Part shown: positions 12,344 through 21,599 of the stretch, piece by piece
Layout: the number at the start of each line of letters is the position of its first letter
Position numbering within the stretch: position 1 is the first letter of the stretch
Source of the DNA: Procambarus clarkii
Taxonomy: Eukaryota; Arthropoda; Malacostraca; Decapoda; Cambaridae
Direction: 5' to 3'
DNA: 64,000 nucleotides
Assembly (NCBI RefSeq): GCF_040958095.1
Contig: NC_091227.1
Coordinates: 20,032,819-20,096,818, forward strand
Program-made: the position numbers and the translations under genes
Notes under the pieces: model-generated
The model's input: the letters and a program-made list of their open reading frames with translations, nothing else
Told to the model about the DNA's origin: nothing
The model's database searches: none

Positions 12344-15300
12344 ACTCTCCCCCGAAGCCTGCGGTTCTGGAAGAAGTACGTCGTTATGTGGTGGAGTAAT
12401 GGATGGAGTTGCTTCTACTTCATAAACTCTGGAGAGATCATGGGCTAAGATGTTGTCAGACTCTTGGTATAGCGTGTCTCCAGGTTGAATTTCTGCAGGT
12501 AGCAAGCCCATAGTAGAAGACGTTGAGATGAGAAGTGGGCGTGCTGCAGGAGGTGTAGGGTGGTGTGGTCCGTATTGATGGTGGACCGAGCACTTTTCAG
12601 GTGTGGAGTGAAGTGCTGAAGCTTCAGGATGAGGAAGAGTAGCTCCTTGCCAATTGTTCCGTAGATCCTTGTAGCAGTAGTCGCTGACAGGTGTATTCTT
12701 CTCGCCTCGTTGCTGCATCACGACACCACCCACGTCGGTACCATTGGCGTCGACATGGAGGATGAAGGGCTTATCTGACGAGGTGAGAGTGGAATTAGAA
12801 GAGGGCATAGGAGCACGATTATTATCCTGAAAGCATTTGGGAAGATCATTAAGGATTTTGGAATTAGAAAGCGCCGACTCCTTGTCAGTGCTTTCGGGAG
12901 AAGAAGCCGGGATGGTCTCACTGTGGATGTAGGGTTCTGTGAAGGTAGAACAATTAATCAAGACAGTGGGAGGAGTACCATTATATTGCTTCAGGAGGTT
13001 GACGTGGCACAGCTGGGTCTTCCGCCGCCTATCTGGAGTCTCTATCACATAATTATTATTATTCCTGCACTCTTTGACGCAGTAGGGTCCTGAAAATCTG
13101 TTTTGTAAAGGTGAACCTGGGATAGGGAAATAAGCAAGGACGAAGTCTCCCGGCTTGAATTTTCTTACTTTGCTGGTCTGGTCGTAATGAGTCTTCATTC
13201 TCACCTGGGCTTTCAATAGATTATCATGAGCAAAGCGGTGGACTCTCTCTAGAATGTGCTGAAGGTTTTGAAGAAACTGGGGCACATTCTGATGCTCACT
13301 GAAGGTGGCATCTCTGAGAGAGTCTTTGAAAGCCTTAAGGGGAGTACGGCACTTACGGCCGTAGAGCATCTCATAAGGAGATACTCCTAGGGACTCATTG
13401 GGGAGACTTCTGAAAATACACATTATTAGGTCAATCTGCTTATCCCAATCCTTTGAGGTTTCACTACAAAACTTTTTCAAGAGTGCTTTGATGGTCTGAT
13501 GACTACGTTCAAGAGAACCCTGTGAAGCAGGATGATAGGGGCTGGACAATACCTGTTTGATGTTGAACTCCTCCAGTGTCCTTTTGAAGAGATCACTGGT
13601 GAAGTTGGTGCCACAGTCACTTTGAATCTCCCTGGGAAATCCGTATTGAGTGAAGATCTTCAATAGATGTTTGATAACCGTAGCAGCCGTGATGTTCTTC
13701 ACTGGAACTGCTATGGGAAATCTGGTGGTAGGACACAGGATGGTTAGGATGTAGGCGTTACCTGAACTGGTCCGAGGTAAAGGACCAACACAGTCTATTA
13801 TGAGTCTGTGGAAAGGTTCCGCAGGCACCTGTATGGGAATCAGTGGTGCTCTGGGAATGGAGACGTTCGGTTTGCCTGCCATCTGACATGTATGACACTG
13901 TTTTACGTACTGTTTGACGTTGTTTACCATACCTGGCCAGTAGTAGTCTTGACGAATCCCATGGTAAGTCTTGTTGAAGCCGTAGTGGGAGAATGCTCCG
14001 TGGGCCAGGTGTAGAATAGTGGGCCGCAGGCTGGTGGGAATCACAAGTTGTTCGATGTTGGCCCAATCGTCCTCCTCCTTCAGTTTACTGGGTCTATATC
14101 TGCGGTAGAGCAAGTCGTTCTCTAGGAAGAACCCAGGAATACTGTCGGGTTGAGTCTCAGCCTGGAAAAACAATGGTGTTAAAGTAAGATCTTCCCTCTG
14201 CAACTTACGGAACTCCAACTTGGTCAGATGCGGGGGTAGTTTCTGAGGGTCTTGAGGGACAGCGGTAGCAGTAGAGTCAGCTGGCTGTGGACGTGCGGCT
14301 TGTGCACGGGTGGTCACGAGAACCGGAGGAGAAACTTCATCACTCTCTTGAACCTCTGCTGGAACATACTCGAGAATAGGGTTTCTGGGCACAGAGTTAC
14401 ACACCTGGGGTTTGTCCATGACGATCAGGTTGGTCGGTTGCAGGTCTTCTGCCAAGTCGTTGCCTAGGAGAAGTTGCACTCCAGGCATGGGAAAAGGCTT
14501 TTCCCTGACGGCGACTTGGACTTCCCCGTTCACGTAGGGACAATCCAGGTGGACTCTGGCGAGAGGGTATGGAGTAGTAGCAGTGAGGTCAGTGATGAAG
14601 ACCGTTTCCCCGGTGTAGACTATGTTGGGCACAGCCGACTTCAAGATGATTGATTGTAGAGCCGCTGTGTCCCTCAAGATCTTCAATTTGAAACGTCCCT
14701 CCGGATTTGAACCGTTGGCAGAGACAGTTCCAGTATACAGGTGGTTACTGAAAAGAGAAAGATCATTAACATCAACACCAACATTCATCACAGGCTTACC
14801 GGACTTAGGAGGAGTTGGTTTGGGTCGTTGTTGGTCAGTGGTTCCCTTGTATTGAGACTTACCACACTTGTCTATGGTATGTCCATAGAGTCTACAATAC
14901 TTGCAGTACAGTTGTGAACCAGCTTGATCGGGGCTCACCTTCTCGTAACTGTACCACGACTTCTTACTGGAGGATGGTTCAGGTGTCAGCCGGTGGATGA
15001 GGCTGTAAGTGTCAGCCGACTTAGCACACTTCAGGTAGTCGGTTTCTTCTTTATCTGCTAAGTAGAGGCGGACAGGAGGCGGCACACGTCTCAAGAATTC
15101 TTCAACAAGCATCAGGTTGACGAGTTCTGTAAAAGTAGAGACATGTGCTGCTTCCAGCCATTTCATGAAATACCTCCGTTTCGTGTTGGCAAACTCGAGG
15201 AAGGTAGTGGTACTTGCCTTCAGGTGGTCACGGAATTTCCTTCTATAACTTTCTGTGGAAAGTAGGTAGGCGTCCAACACTGCTTGTTTCAGAGTGTAGT

Positions 15301-16024
15301 AGTCATTCTCAGACGCCAAAGTACTGAGTGTGACTGCAGCTCTACCTGTAAGATGGACTCTGAGAAGTGTGGCCCATTGGTCGACAGGCCAACTGAGTTG
15401 ATTAGCAAGGGTTTCAAAGGTGGTAAAGAACACATCAACTTCTGCTTCTACAAAGGATGGCATTAACTTACTTGCATGTGATATATTAAAACTGACGGGA
15501 AGATTGGCAGTAGCTTGCTGGCGTTGAGCGAGGTGTGAAGTTTCCAACGTGTATTCCCGTTGACGACACTCTAGAGCCAGAGTCGCTTGTTGCTTGTCAT
15601 GTTCGCGTTGCATCTCCAACTCGCGTCGTTTGGTTTCAAGCTGTACTCGTTCCCGCTCCTGGAGTAGTGCAACCTCACGTTCCTTGAGGGCGATCTCTTC
15701 CCTTCGTATGTCAGCTGCTTCCCTTTGCTGTTCGCGGGCTTCCCTTTGCTGCTCACGTTCAATCTTGGCCAGCTCTAGTTTGAGTTTCAGCGTTGCCAAA
15801 TCAGTTTTATCTGCAATATAGTAAGTTTCATGAGTTTCAGAGTCTATCTTACCTTGCTCTAAATAGTAATCCAGCAACAGGTTGTGTAGGTCATTTTTGT
15901 TGGCTTGGTAGGGAACTTCTAGTTGATACTCATGTGCAAGAGTTTGTAGTTCAGTCCTCTTGGCACGACTTAAAGTCCCTATTTCACCTGCTGGATTTGC
16001 ACGGAAAGTTTGGAGACGAAACAT
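12149..16024 (-). CDS. Gag-protease-integrase polyprotein with RNase H remnant, no RT
   Basis: The frame is open from 16123; the methionine at 16024 fits better as start because it precedes the conserved Gag N-terminus. Numbering from 16123: a charged coiled coil (about 115-205) and a SCAN-like capsid region (about 225-370) come first. A CCHC zinc knuckle CKYCRLYGHTIDKC follows at 407-420. The protease has an altered active site DTAAL (D485; the usual form is DTGA). The integrase has an HHCC zinc site (H708, H713, C743, C746) and D777, D836 and E872 with DX35E spacing. After the integrase C-terminus (about 1040) comes a linker and a degenerate RNase H (HVDANG near D1125, DNILAHDLSRVYE near 1225). 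No YxDD or other RT motif is found. The gag-pol order with integrase ahead of RNase H matches Gmr1-like elements. RT loss and the altered protease imply a non-autonomous copy. Confidence 0.9.
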   Translation of the reverse strand: MFRLQTFRANPAGEIGTLSRAKRTELQTLAHEYQLEVPYQANKNDLHNLLLDYYLEQGKIDSETHETYYIADKTDLATLKLKLELAKIEREQQREAREQQREAADIRREEIALKEREVALLQERERVQLETKRRELEMQREHDKQQATLALECRQREYTLETSHLAQRQQATANLPVSFNISHASKLMPSFVEAEVDVFFTTFETLANQLSWPVDQWATLLRVHLTGRAAVTLSTLASENDYYTLKQAVLDAYLLSTESYRRKFRDHLKASTTTFLEFANTKRRYFMKWLEAAHVSTFTELVNLMLVEEFLRRVPPPVRLYLADKEETDYLKCAKSADTYSLIHRLTPEPSSSKKSWYSYEKVSPDQAGSQLYCKYCRLYGHTIDKCGKSQYKGTTDQQRPKPTPPKSGKPVMNVGVDVNDLSLFSNHLYTGTVSANGSNPEGRFKLKILRDTAALQSIILKSAVPNIVYTGETVFITDLTATTPYPLARVHLDCPYVNGEVQVAVREKPFPMPGVQLLLGNDLAEDLQPTNLIVMDKPQVCNSVPRNPILEYVPAEVQESDEVSPPVLVTTRAQAARPQPADSTATAVPQDPQKLPPHLTKLEFRKLQREDLTLTPLFFQAETQPDSIPGFFLENDLLYRRYRPSKLKEEDDWANIEQLVIPTSLRPTILHLAHGAFSHYGFNKTYHGIRQDYYWPGMVNNVKQYVKQCHTCQMAGKPNVSIPRAPLIPIQVPAEPFHRLIIDCVGPLPRTSSGNAYILTILCPTTRFPIAVPVKNITAATVIKHLLKIFTQYGFPREIQSDCGTNFTSDLFKRTLEEFNIKQVLSSPYHPASQGSLERSHQTIKALLKKFCSETSKDWDKQIDLIMCIFRSLPNESLGVSPYEMLYGRKCRTPLKAFKDSLRDATFSEHQNVPQFLQNLQHILERVHRFAHDNLLKAQVRMKTHYDQTSKVRKFKPGDFVLAYFPIPGSPLQNRFSGPYCVKECRNNNNYVIETPDRRRKTQLCHVNLLKQYNGTPPTVLINCSTFTEPYIHSETIPASSPESTDKESALSNSKILNDLPKCFQDNNRAPMPSSNSTLTSSDKPFILHVDANGTDVGGVVMQQRGEKNTPVSDYCYKDLRNNWQGATLPHPEASALHSTPEKCSVHHQYGPHHPTPPAARPLLISTSSTMGLLPAEIQPGDTLYQESDNILAHDLSRVYEVEATPSITPPHNDVLLPEPQASGESCDDNLLQEIEPALPSKITSSQLYKKTMEEMSNNDNNTSTSKACQGEQKRMQPATCSNSNHQTTR

Positions 16025-16129
16025 GGTGAAATTAGCAAATAAAGGTACACGAATGTTCAATAATGAAATGTCAGAAACAGGACAACGTGGCAACTGGTAC
16101 CTATCCTGTGTGATCTTTAACAATTAACG

Positions 16130-16917
16130 TTAAGTGAAAGATATTAAATGATTAAATGAAATCAAGGGCGCAGGAAATCTTGTACCCGGTACTCATGTAA
16201 GAGAATAAGGGCAAGAAAATCCTACTAACAAATGAAACAAAGTTTCGAAAACAAATGAAACAGTTAAATGCTTCAAAAGTAAAATTGGTAGTCCAAGGAT
16301 GTAGGCATACCTTGCCAAGTCTCTAAAGGACATAAAGCAAGTTTTTCCTACTGAATTTAATATGATACTTACAGAATTAGCGAACTTTTGTGCTCTGAAA
16401 AAATAAGCTAATTCCCTACCGTTGTATGTATCATCATCTCTGACTGACGTGTAGGGGTGCGAGGTGTCAACTGGTGACGAGAACTGCTGCTGAGGTCCCA
16501 ATTCAGCAACTAAAGTTCGAGCTAGAGGAACTATGGCCCTCTTTGTCCTCCTACAGTCAGATTGCAGAAGATTGGGTACTCTTGACCCGGGGCAGACCAC
16601 AGTACCAGGGTACCAATATGATGATCTGTCAGAATGAGAAATATTCAAGGGACATAGATGGTAAATACGAGTAATAACATGGAGGGAGAGATGACCAATT
16701 AAGAGTATGACTGAGGCCTACAGTCACCACGTAATCCAAAGTTGTCTCACCTTCACTATATGTTACTCTCGTAATGCACAATACACCGCACCTTCTAAAA
16801 AATGAAATTGAATGAAAAATAGTAAAGCTACGTTAACAAAGTTAAATACGCTTACCATAAATTACCACTTGGCACCAGTACCTGAGTGAAGCTCCTAGGA
16901 CAGGCCCCCATATAACT
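16130..16917 (-). other. 5' leader of the LTR element
   Basis: The region lies between the right (5') LTR and the Gag start. It contains an unremarkable minus-strand frame of about 150 codons (16193-16648) with no recognised domain. A primer-binding site should lie just inside the LTR edge at about 16890-16917, where the minus strand reads tgggggcctgtcc. I could not match it confidently to a tRNA 3' end. Confidence 0.6.
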
Positions 16918-17608
16918 TGTGACGGTAACGCGTTGGTGTTCGGCTGTTTAAGGCTAGGGGTATGGCCTCGTCACATAGTTATAAAAAAAAATAGAAAAAC
17001 TGGAACTTCGTCTGTGGTAAGGTAAGGAGAAGACACACAAAACACAAGTAAACTTTAACAATGAAATTTTAATTACGTTAAATAAATCAAAACATGAAAA
17101 TAATGCACAAACAAATATGTATAATAAAATCAATGAATCAAAATAATAAGAATACTTAAATGACACAAGGAAAGTTACGTTAAGGCAAAATAATAAGAAG
17201 TGCAACACAAAAGTTAAGTGGGAGGTGCTGGAATATTGGCTTAAAGCCACCACCTCTCTCAGTACACGCTAACGTCTAGCTGGGAGGAGTGTTGGCTACG
17301 AAAGCACGGAACATTCCGAGGACTGATGTTGGGGTGACCCCAGACATCAGGTAGTATTGGGGGGCGAGTGCAGGTGCAGCCAGACCGGCGACCAATCAGC
17401 GGAGCCGTAGCGATCAACGGGTAGTTTGGTGGTTGGAGTTCGAACAGGTGGCTGGTTGCATACGTTTCTGCTCACCCTGGCAAGCCTTGCTGGTGCTGGT
17501 GTTGTTGTCGTTGTTGGACATTTCTTCCATAGTCTTTTTATATAATTGTGAAGACGTAATTTTGGAGGGAAGAGCAGGCTCAATCTCTTGAAGGAGATTA
17601 TCGTCACA
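16918..17608 (-). repeat. 5' LTR (right on + strand)
   Basis: About 691 bp, nearly identical to 11651-12343. Differences seen by eye are a t/g near the U-turn of the left end, an A-run length change, two single-base indels and four further substitutions. The right edge passes directly into a short TA run and copy B of the duplicated block. Confidence 0.92.
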
Positions 17609-17614
17609 ATATAT

Positions 17615-18157
17615 ATATATCCTCTATGGGTGAAAAAATATCTCCTATTTTCTGTCATACATTGTGACTTGCTGAGCTTGAAACTGTTGCTCTTTGTTTG
17701 TGTTACATCCTGACCTTTTAAAAAAGCTGTTTTGATAAATATCCTCCAAATTATTCAGTATTTTAAAAGTTTCCATGAGATCAGCCCTGTCATGTCAAGT
17801 TTGCAGTGTTGTTAGCCCTTTGGCCCTCAACCATTCCTGGTATGAGAGTCGAGAGAGTGTTTAGGAAGGATTTTTGTCGCCCGATGTTGAACTTTCTCCA
17901 AAGCAGATATGCCATTCTGAAGATGAGGTCTTCATGCTTGGATACAATACTCCAAGCACCCGAGATTTATACAGTTAAATAACTACCTTCTTTTCCTTGA
18001 GGTCAAAGTTTCGTGTAGCTATTTCTATTTTTTTATAGCAGCTCCCACTTGTGCAATTTTCAGAGACTGATGGATAGAAACTCCAAAGTTCTTTTCTTCA
18101 TCAATCTGTTGCAAGACAATTGTACTTGCTGGTGTGTGTTCACAAGTGAACAAGCAC
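17615..18157 (-). repeat. 543-bp direct repeat, copy B
   Basis: By eye it is identical over its full length to 11067-11609, including the dead LINE C-terminal fragment. It follows the right LTR with only a short TA junction and then runs into unique sequence 122 bp before exon 2 of the host gene. Confidence 0.9.
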
Positions 18158-18279
18158 CTTGAAAGCTTACGAACAAATGAATTATGTATGAGAAAATATG
18201 TACACTTTTCATTTAGTATATTAATCAAAAATTTATGAGTAGTTCTAAACATGCATTAACGTGCATTTCCTTGTTGCAG

Positions 18280-20049
18280 AATGTAGACCTGGCGGTGCTG
18301 TGGCCCGGGGTGAGGAAGATGCAAGTGGAGGTGACGGAATCGCTGTACGGGTCCGTTCCCTGTGGCGCCACCCTCGAAGTCTGGTCCTCCTCCAACGTCA
18401 CACTTCAGGGACACGCCACAGGCCACGCTCATAACAAGACTCCCGAGTCTCACCAAGGGACGGCATTTAACGGACGTGAGACTGGAAGAGGTGGTCTTCT
18501 GTCTCGTAGCAGTAGTGCTCTAACTCGTAGTAATAAACTTCCACTTAGTAACAGTAGTCCTCCAACTCCTAGCAGTGGTTCTGCAACTCATAACAGTGGT
18601 CTTCCAACTCGTAACAGTGGTCCTCCAACTCATAATAGCAGTCCTCCAACTCGTAACAGTGGTTTTCCAACAAGTAATAGTGGTCCTCAAACTAGAAAAA
18701 GTGGTCTTCCAACTGGTAACAGTGGTCCTCCAACTCGCAACACTGGTCCTCCAACTCGCAACACTGGTCCTCCAACTCGCAACACTGGTCCTCCAACTCG
18801 CAACACTGGTCACCTACCTGGTAGCAGAGGGTCACTAGGTGTAGCGCCGCACTTCTCAACCACTCACTATGAGAGAGAGGAGAGTGTTCCTTACGGTGCA
18901 GGAGAAGCCCGGTGCTCCTCGAACGTGTCCATTACTCAGGCCAGAGTCCACAGTCTACTGGGAGAGTTTGACGTGTCCAGACTCTATTACTGCAATGTGG
19001 ACGAGCTTGATGGTCAGTTTGGTTTATTAAATATTCGCAAGTCGGATGTATCTAACTTTTCTGCTTCTGGACGCCAAGCGTATATTGAGGATTCCACAAT
19101 GCTGGTTGTGTCCAGCCTGGCAATGAATCAGCTGCAGCTCAATCATGTTAAAATAGGGCGTTTGGTTTCACCTGGATTAGTTCAACAGACAACAGGTAGT
19201 GAAGTTGTCAGTAATCTGTCTGAAGTGACTGCAGACATCATAGAAACTGGAGCAATACTGGTTGTGAGCGGACAGTTGACCATCACTAACATGACTGTGA
19301 ACGAGATGCAGTCAGCAGCGATCACAGTAGGCAGCGGGGGAGTCCTTACCTTGACAAATTTTCATGTCCGTCAAGGCCCACAAACAATGCTTGTTCTGGA
19401 TGGTGAAGGAAAAGTAGCCATTACTAACTTTACCCTTGGTAATGATACCATCATCCATCTTGAGTTAACGAGTAGAAGCAATCAGAAAACCCTTTATCCA
19501 TTACACATCATGCGGCCAGCTGAAGTCTCCAATACGTCCAAAATTGGGGGATTCACTGGGACCTCACACCAGGTCGAAAAGACTCCCGTCAAAAATCTCG
19601 TGGGGTTCTCTTGGTACTGGGTGATGATCATGACTGTCGCCGGTGTGTTTGCTGGCATGATTATTGGCACTGCCATCATGTGGCGGAGGCCTACCATAAG
19701 CAAGTGCCCACCGTCTGCACTGACATTGTCGGACCTGATAGCTCAGGACAGACTAGACAGCGAGGACCACGCTCCGGACACACCCCAGAGGCCTGAACTC
19801 TCCCGACAAGACTCAGGGTTGACTTCGTCATCGTTCGCATCGTTCACACCATGCCAGGAGAGGTCCCGTCTCTCCTCCCTCAGCATGAGGCAGCAACAGG
19901 ACCCAGATGTCTGCCTCTCGACCTCAACCGAACCCAACATCTACGTGCACGTTCCGGCTCTTGCCTGCACTCGCGAGGACGTCATCTACGAGGAGGTGGA
20001 GACCCTTGGCGTGCCCAAGGTGGACCCTACATACCTCATCATGAACTGA
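18280..20049 (+). CDS. Exon 2 of type I membrane receptor-like protein
   Basis: A single 589-codon terminal exon follows the acceptor tttccttgttgcag and ends in TGA at 20047-20049; joined to exon 1 it gives about 637 residues. In order: N-terminal ectodomain with a sequon and one Cys; a Pro/Thr/Asn/Gly repeat stalk (about 18516-18816); a second ectodomain (from about 18910) with two Cys and repeating V-x-V and N-x-T strands of about 22 residues, resembling a right-handed beta-helix; a transmembrane segment (19606-19683, about residues 491-516, core VMIMTVAGVFAGMIIGTAIM) stopped by WRR. The Ser-rich cytoplasmic tail has Y603 (YVHV), Y618 (YEEV, an Src-SH2-type site) and Y633 (YLIM, a PI3K p85-type YxxM), then MN at the C-terminus. 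More than ten N-glycosylation sequons occur outside. The protein family is not recognised; a cell-surface adhesion or signalling receptor is inferred. Confidence 0.85.
   Translation, partial: NVDLAVLWPGVRKMQVEVTESLYGSVPCGATLEVWSSSNVTLQGHATGHAHNKTPESHQGTAFNGRETGRGGLLSRSSSALTRSNKLPLSNSSPPTPSSGSATHNSGLPTRNSGPPTHNSSPPTRNSGFPTSNSGPQTRKSGLPTGNSGPPTRNTGPPTRNTGPPTRNTGPPTRNTGHLPGSRGSLGVAPHFSTTHYEREESVPYGAGEARCSSNVSITQARVHSLLGEFDVSRLYYCNVDELDGQFGLLNIRKSDVSNFSASGRQAYIEDSTMLVVSSLAMNQLQLNHVKIGRLVSPGLVQQTTGSEVVSNLSEVTADIIETGAILVVSGQLTITNMTVNEMQSAAITVGSGGVLTLTNFHVRQGPQTMLVLDGEGKVAITNFTLGNDTIIHLELTSRSNQKTLYPLHIMRPAEVSNTSKIGGFTGTSHQVEKTPVKNLVGFSWYWVMIMTVAGVFAGMIIGTAIMWRRPTISKCPPSALTLSDLIAQDRLDSEDHAPDTPQRPELSRQDSGLTSSSFASFTPCQERSRLSSLSMRQQQDPDVCLSTSTEPNIYVHVPALACTREDVIYEEVETLGVPKVDPTYLIMN
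18516..18816 (+). repeat. In-frame 21-bp coding repeat (mucin-like stalk)
   Basis: About 14 units of 21 bp encode heptads such as PPTRNTG, PPTRNSG and PPTHNSS. The last four units (18727-18810) are nearly identical at DNA level and the earlier ones are diverged. The Thr/Ser/Pro/Asn content suggests an extended glycosylated stalk. The period is a multiple of three, unlike most neighbouring minisatellites, so length changes would keep the frame. Confidence 0.9.
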
Positions 20050-20760
20050 TCTTCACATGAGACAGTATGTTTTTCAGATCGAACTCACTCATGTGGTGCT
20101 GTCCTTGTGGCTATTTATGCCTTGTGCAGTGCCTCATATGCTAAGAAGTGTGGTGACATCAAATCACCATCCAGAGCACGGGTCAGGAACCATGCCCTGT
20201 AGTGGGATACGCTTTCTGTTGCCCTGCCAATTTTGCTACTGCTGCCGCCGCCATGACGAGGGAAGGGTTCACTTACTCTGACAAGGGAAGGATCTCACCC
20301 TCTTTTGTGTGTCCCTGCCCATAACCCATGAAGGGTGCTAGTCCCTGACGTGTGAAACGGAAGTATATAGAGGGAGTCGTCATTTCATTAACTGTTCGTA
20401 GTAATTCCGGTGGAGCAATGTACGCTATCCAAGAGCTTCCATATTTTCTCCAGCGGCGAAAGAGGAGGAATACATCGTTGACTCATCTGGCCTTTCCTGT
20501 CTGGGAATATGGTGGTGGCGGACGTCCACCCGCACCCAGCCCTCGGTCCTTGCTCTATCCTCACTATCATCACCACCACCACCACTCATTCAACCACTAT
20601 TGTCACCAGGATCACTGCTACCACTATCGCTTCTACCATCTACCTCACAAGACTGTAATATGACTCCAAAAGAGACTAATCCAATTAGTTCTGTACATAC
20701 ATGTAGCTGCCTGTAGTATCCTCTCGCCTCATAAAATATCTTAATATCCTCTTGTCTTAA
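20050..20760 (+). other. Probable 3' UTR of the receptor-like gene
   Basis: The sequence after the stop stays moderately GC-rich until about 20660, then becomes AT-rich. It includes a (CAC/CAT)n patch near 20565-20590. No canonical AATAAA was found; cataaaatatc near 20729 is only a weak candidate, so the 3' end is not located. Confidence 0.45.
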
Positions 20761-21599
20761 AATATATACAAAAATTGACGAAATATTGTTTATGTTCTCT
20801 TGAGTTTATTTTATACACAACAATACATAGACGTAATGGACATGTTAGATAATGGAATTTGGTACTATTCTCTTTATAAAGTCCGAACAAAATATAGGTA
20901 AAAACCAAACTTATATGTTCTTAGGTCAAATATAGCACAAATATGTATTATATTAGGCCTCAGATAGCGTGCATTAGGCCTAGGAAACATAGCCGTACTA
21001 ATTAAAAACAAAACTATGGAAACCCTCATTATGGGGGGATTCCCATCACAAGCCACTGGCATCCTGCCTCTGCCAAGGTCATTAGAGATGGGTCCCCCAG
21101 AAAATATATTTGTAATATATATCGTACATATATATTTGTACGCGATATATATTTTTTAAATTAATAGGCTTAAGTATACATACCAATGTGCTGCTACCAT
21201 ATTCTATATGACGGATTACAGAGTGTAGATCAAAGGCTAGTTGTGAGTTCATCTAATATCCCCATCTCACAGGATGGTTAGTCAAACGGGGAATCAGGAG
21301 AGAGCATGAGAAGCGAGTCTAATCTATTAGGCTTCTCTAGCAAACTCTGGGTAGCCTAATATCAAATTCAAGATGCAGTACCATATCAATAAGTAAAATT
21401 AAATATTGTACTGAGTTTTGTTCGGTAAATTTTAAGTGGTGTCGATACTTTATACATTAACAATTAAGATATATATTTTTAGATTACTGTGTATAGCTAT
21501 GTAACTGTAAAGAATTTCTGAGTTGTATTTGAGAAAATTATTTGTTTTTTAAGGAGACAAATTGGACGATGATTAAATAATGCTTATTACATAACACAG
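20761..21599. other. AT-rich intergenic sequence
   Basis: No coding exon, repeat family or structural motif was recognised here apart from short TA-rich runs near 21115-21155. Confidence 0.5.

Larger units (their letters stand above)
11651..17608 (-). mobile_element. Ty3/gypsy-type LTR retrotransposon, Gmr1-like, RT-deleted
   Basis: Two direct LTRs of about 692 bp flank an internal region with one long minus-strand frame. In the element's sense orientation the LTRs begin tgtgacgata and end near cgtcaca, and a purine-rich tract (cgggggagag) precedes the 3' LTR. The LTRs differ by about five substitutions and three small indels, so the insertion is young. The domain order is Gag, protease, integrase, RNase H remnant, with no reverse transcriptase, so the copy cannot be autonomous. 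A shared cccatataact just outside each left LTR edge leaves the exact terminus uncertain by about 11 bp. No convincing target-site duplication is visible. The element is antisense to the host gene. Confidence 0.92.
9888..18279 (+). other. Intron 1 of the receptor-like gene (8392 bp)
   Basis: The intron runs from a gtatga donor to a tttccttgttgcag acceptor. From 9888 to about 11000 nothing is recognisable, although 10240-10760 is GC-richer. Then come a (TA)n tract, a LINE fragment, the antisense LTR retrotransposon and a second identical copy of the LINE fragment. The last copy ends only about 122 bp before exon 2, so all of this load sits between the exons without touching the splice sites. 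Confidence 0.75.

Noticed and set aside
16193..16648. 151-codon minus-strand frame in the LTR element leader
   Set aside because: It lies upstream of Gag, has no domain and no similarity I recognise; it is more likely untranslated leader than an accessory gene.
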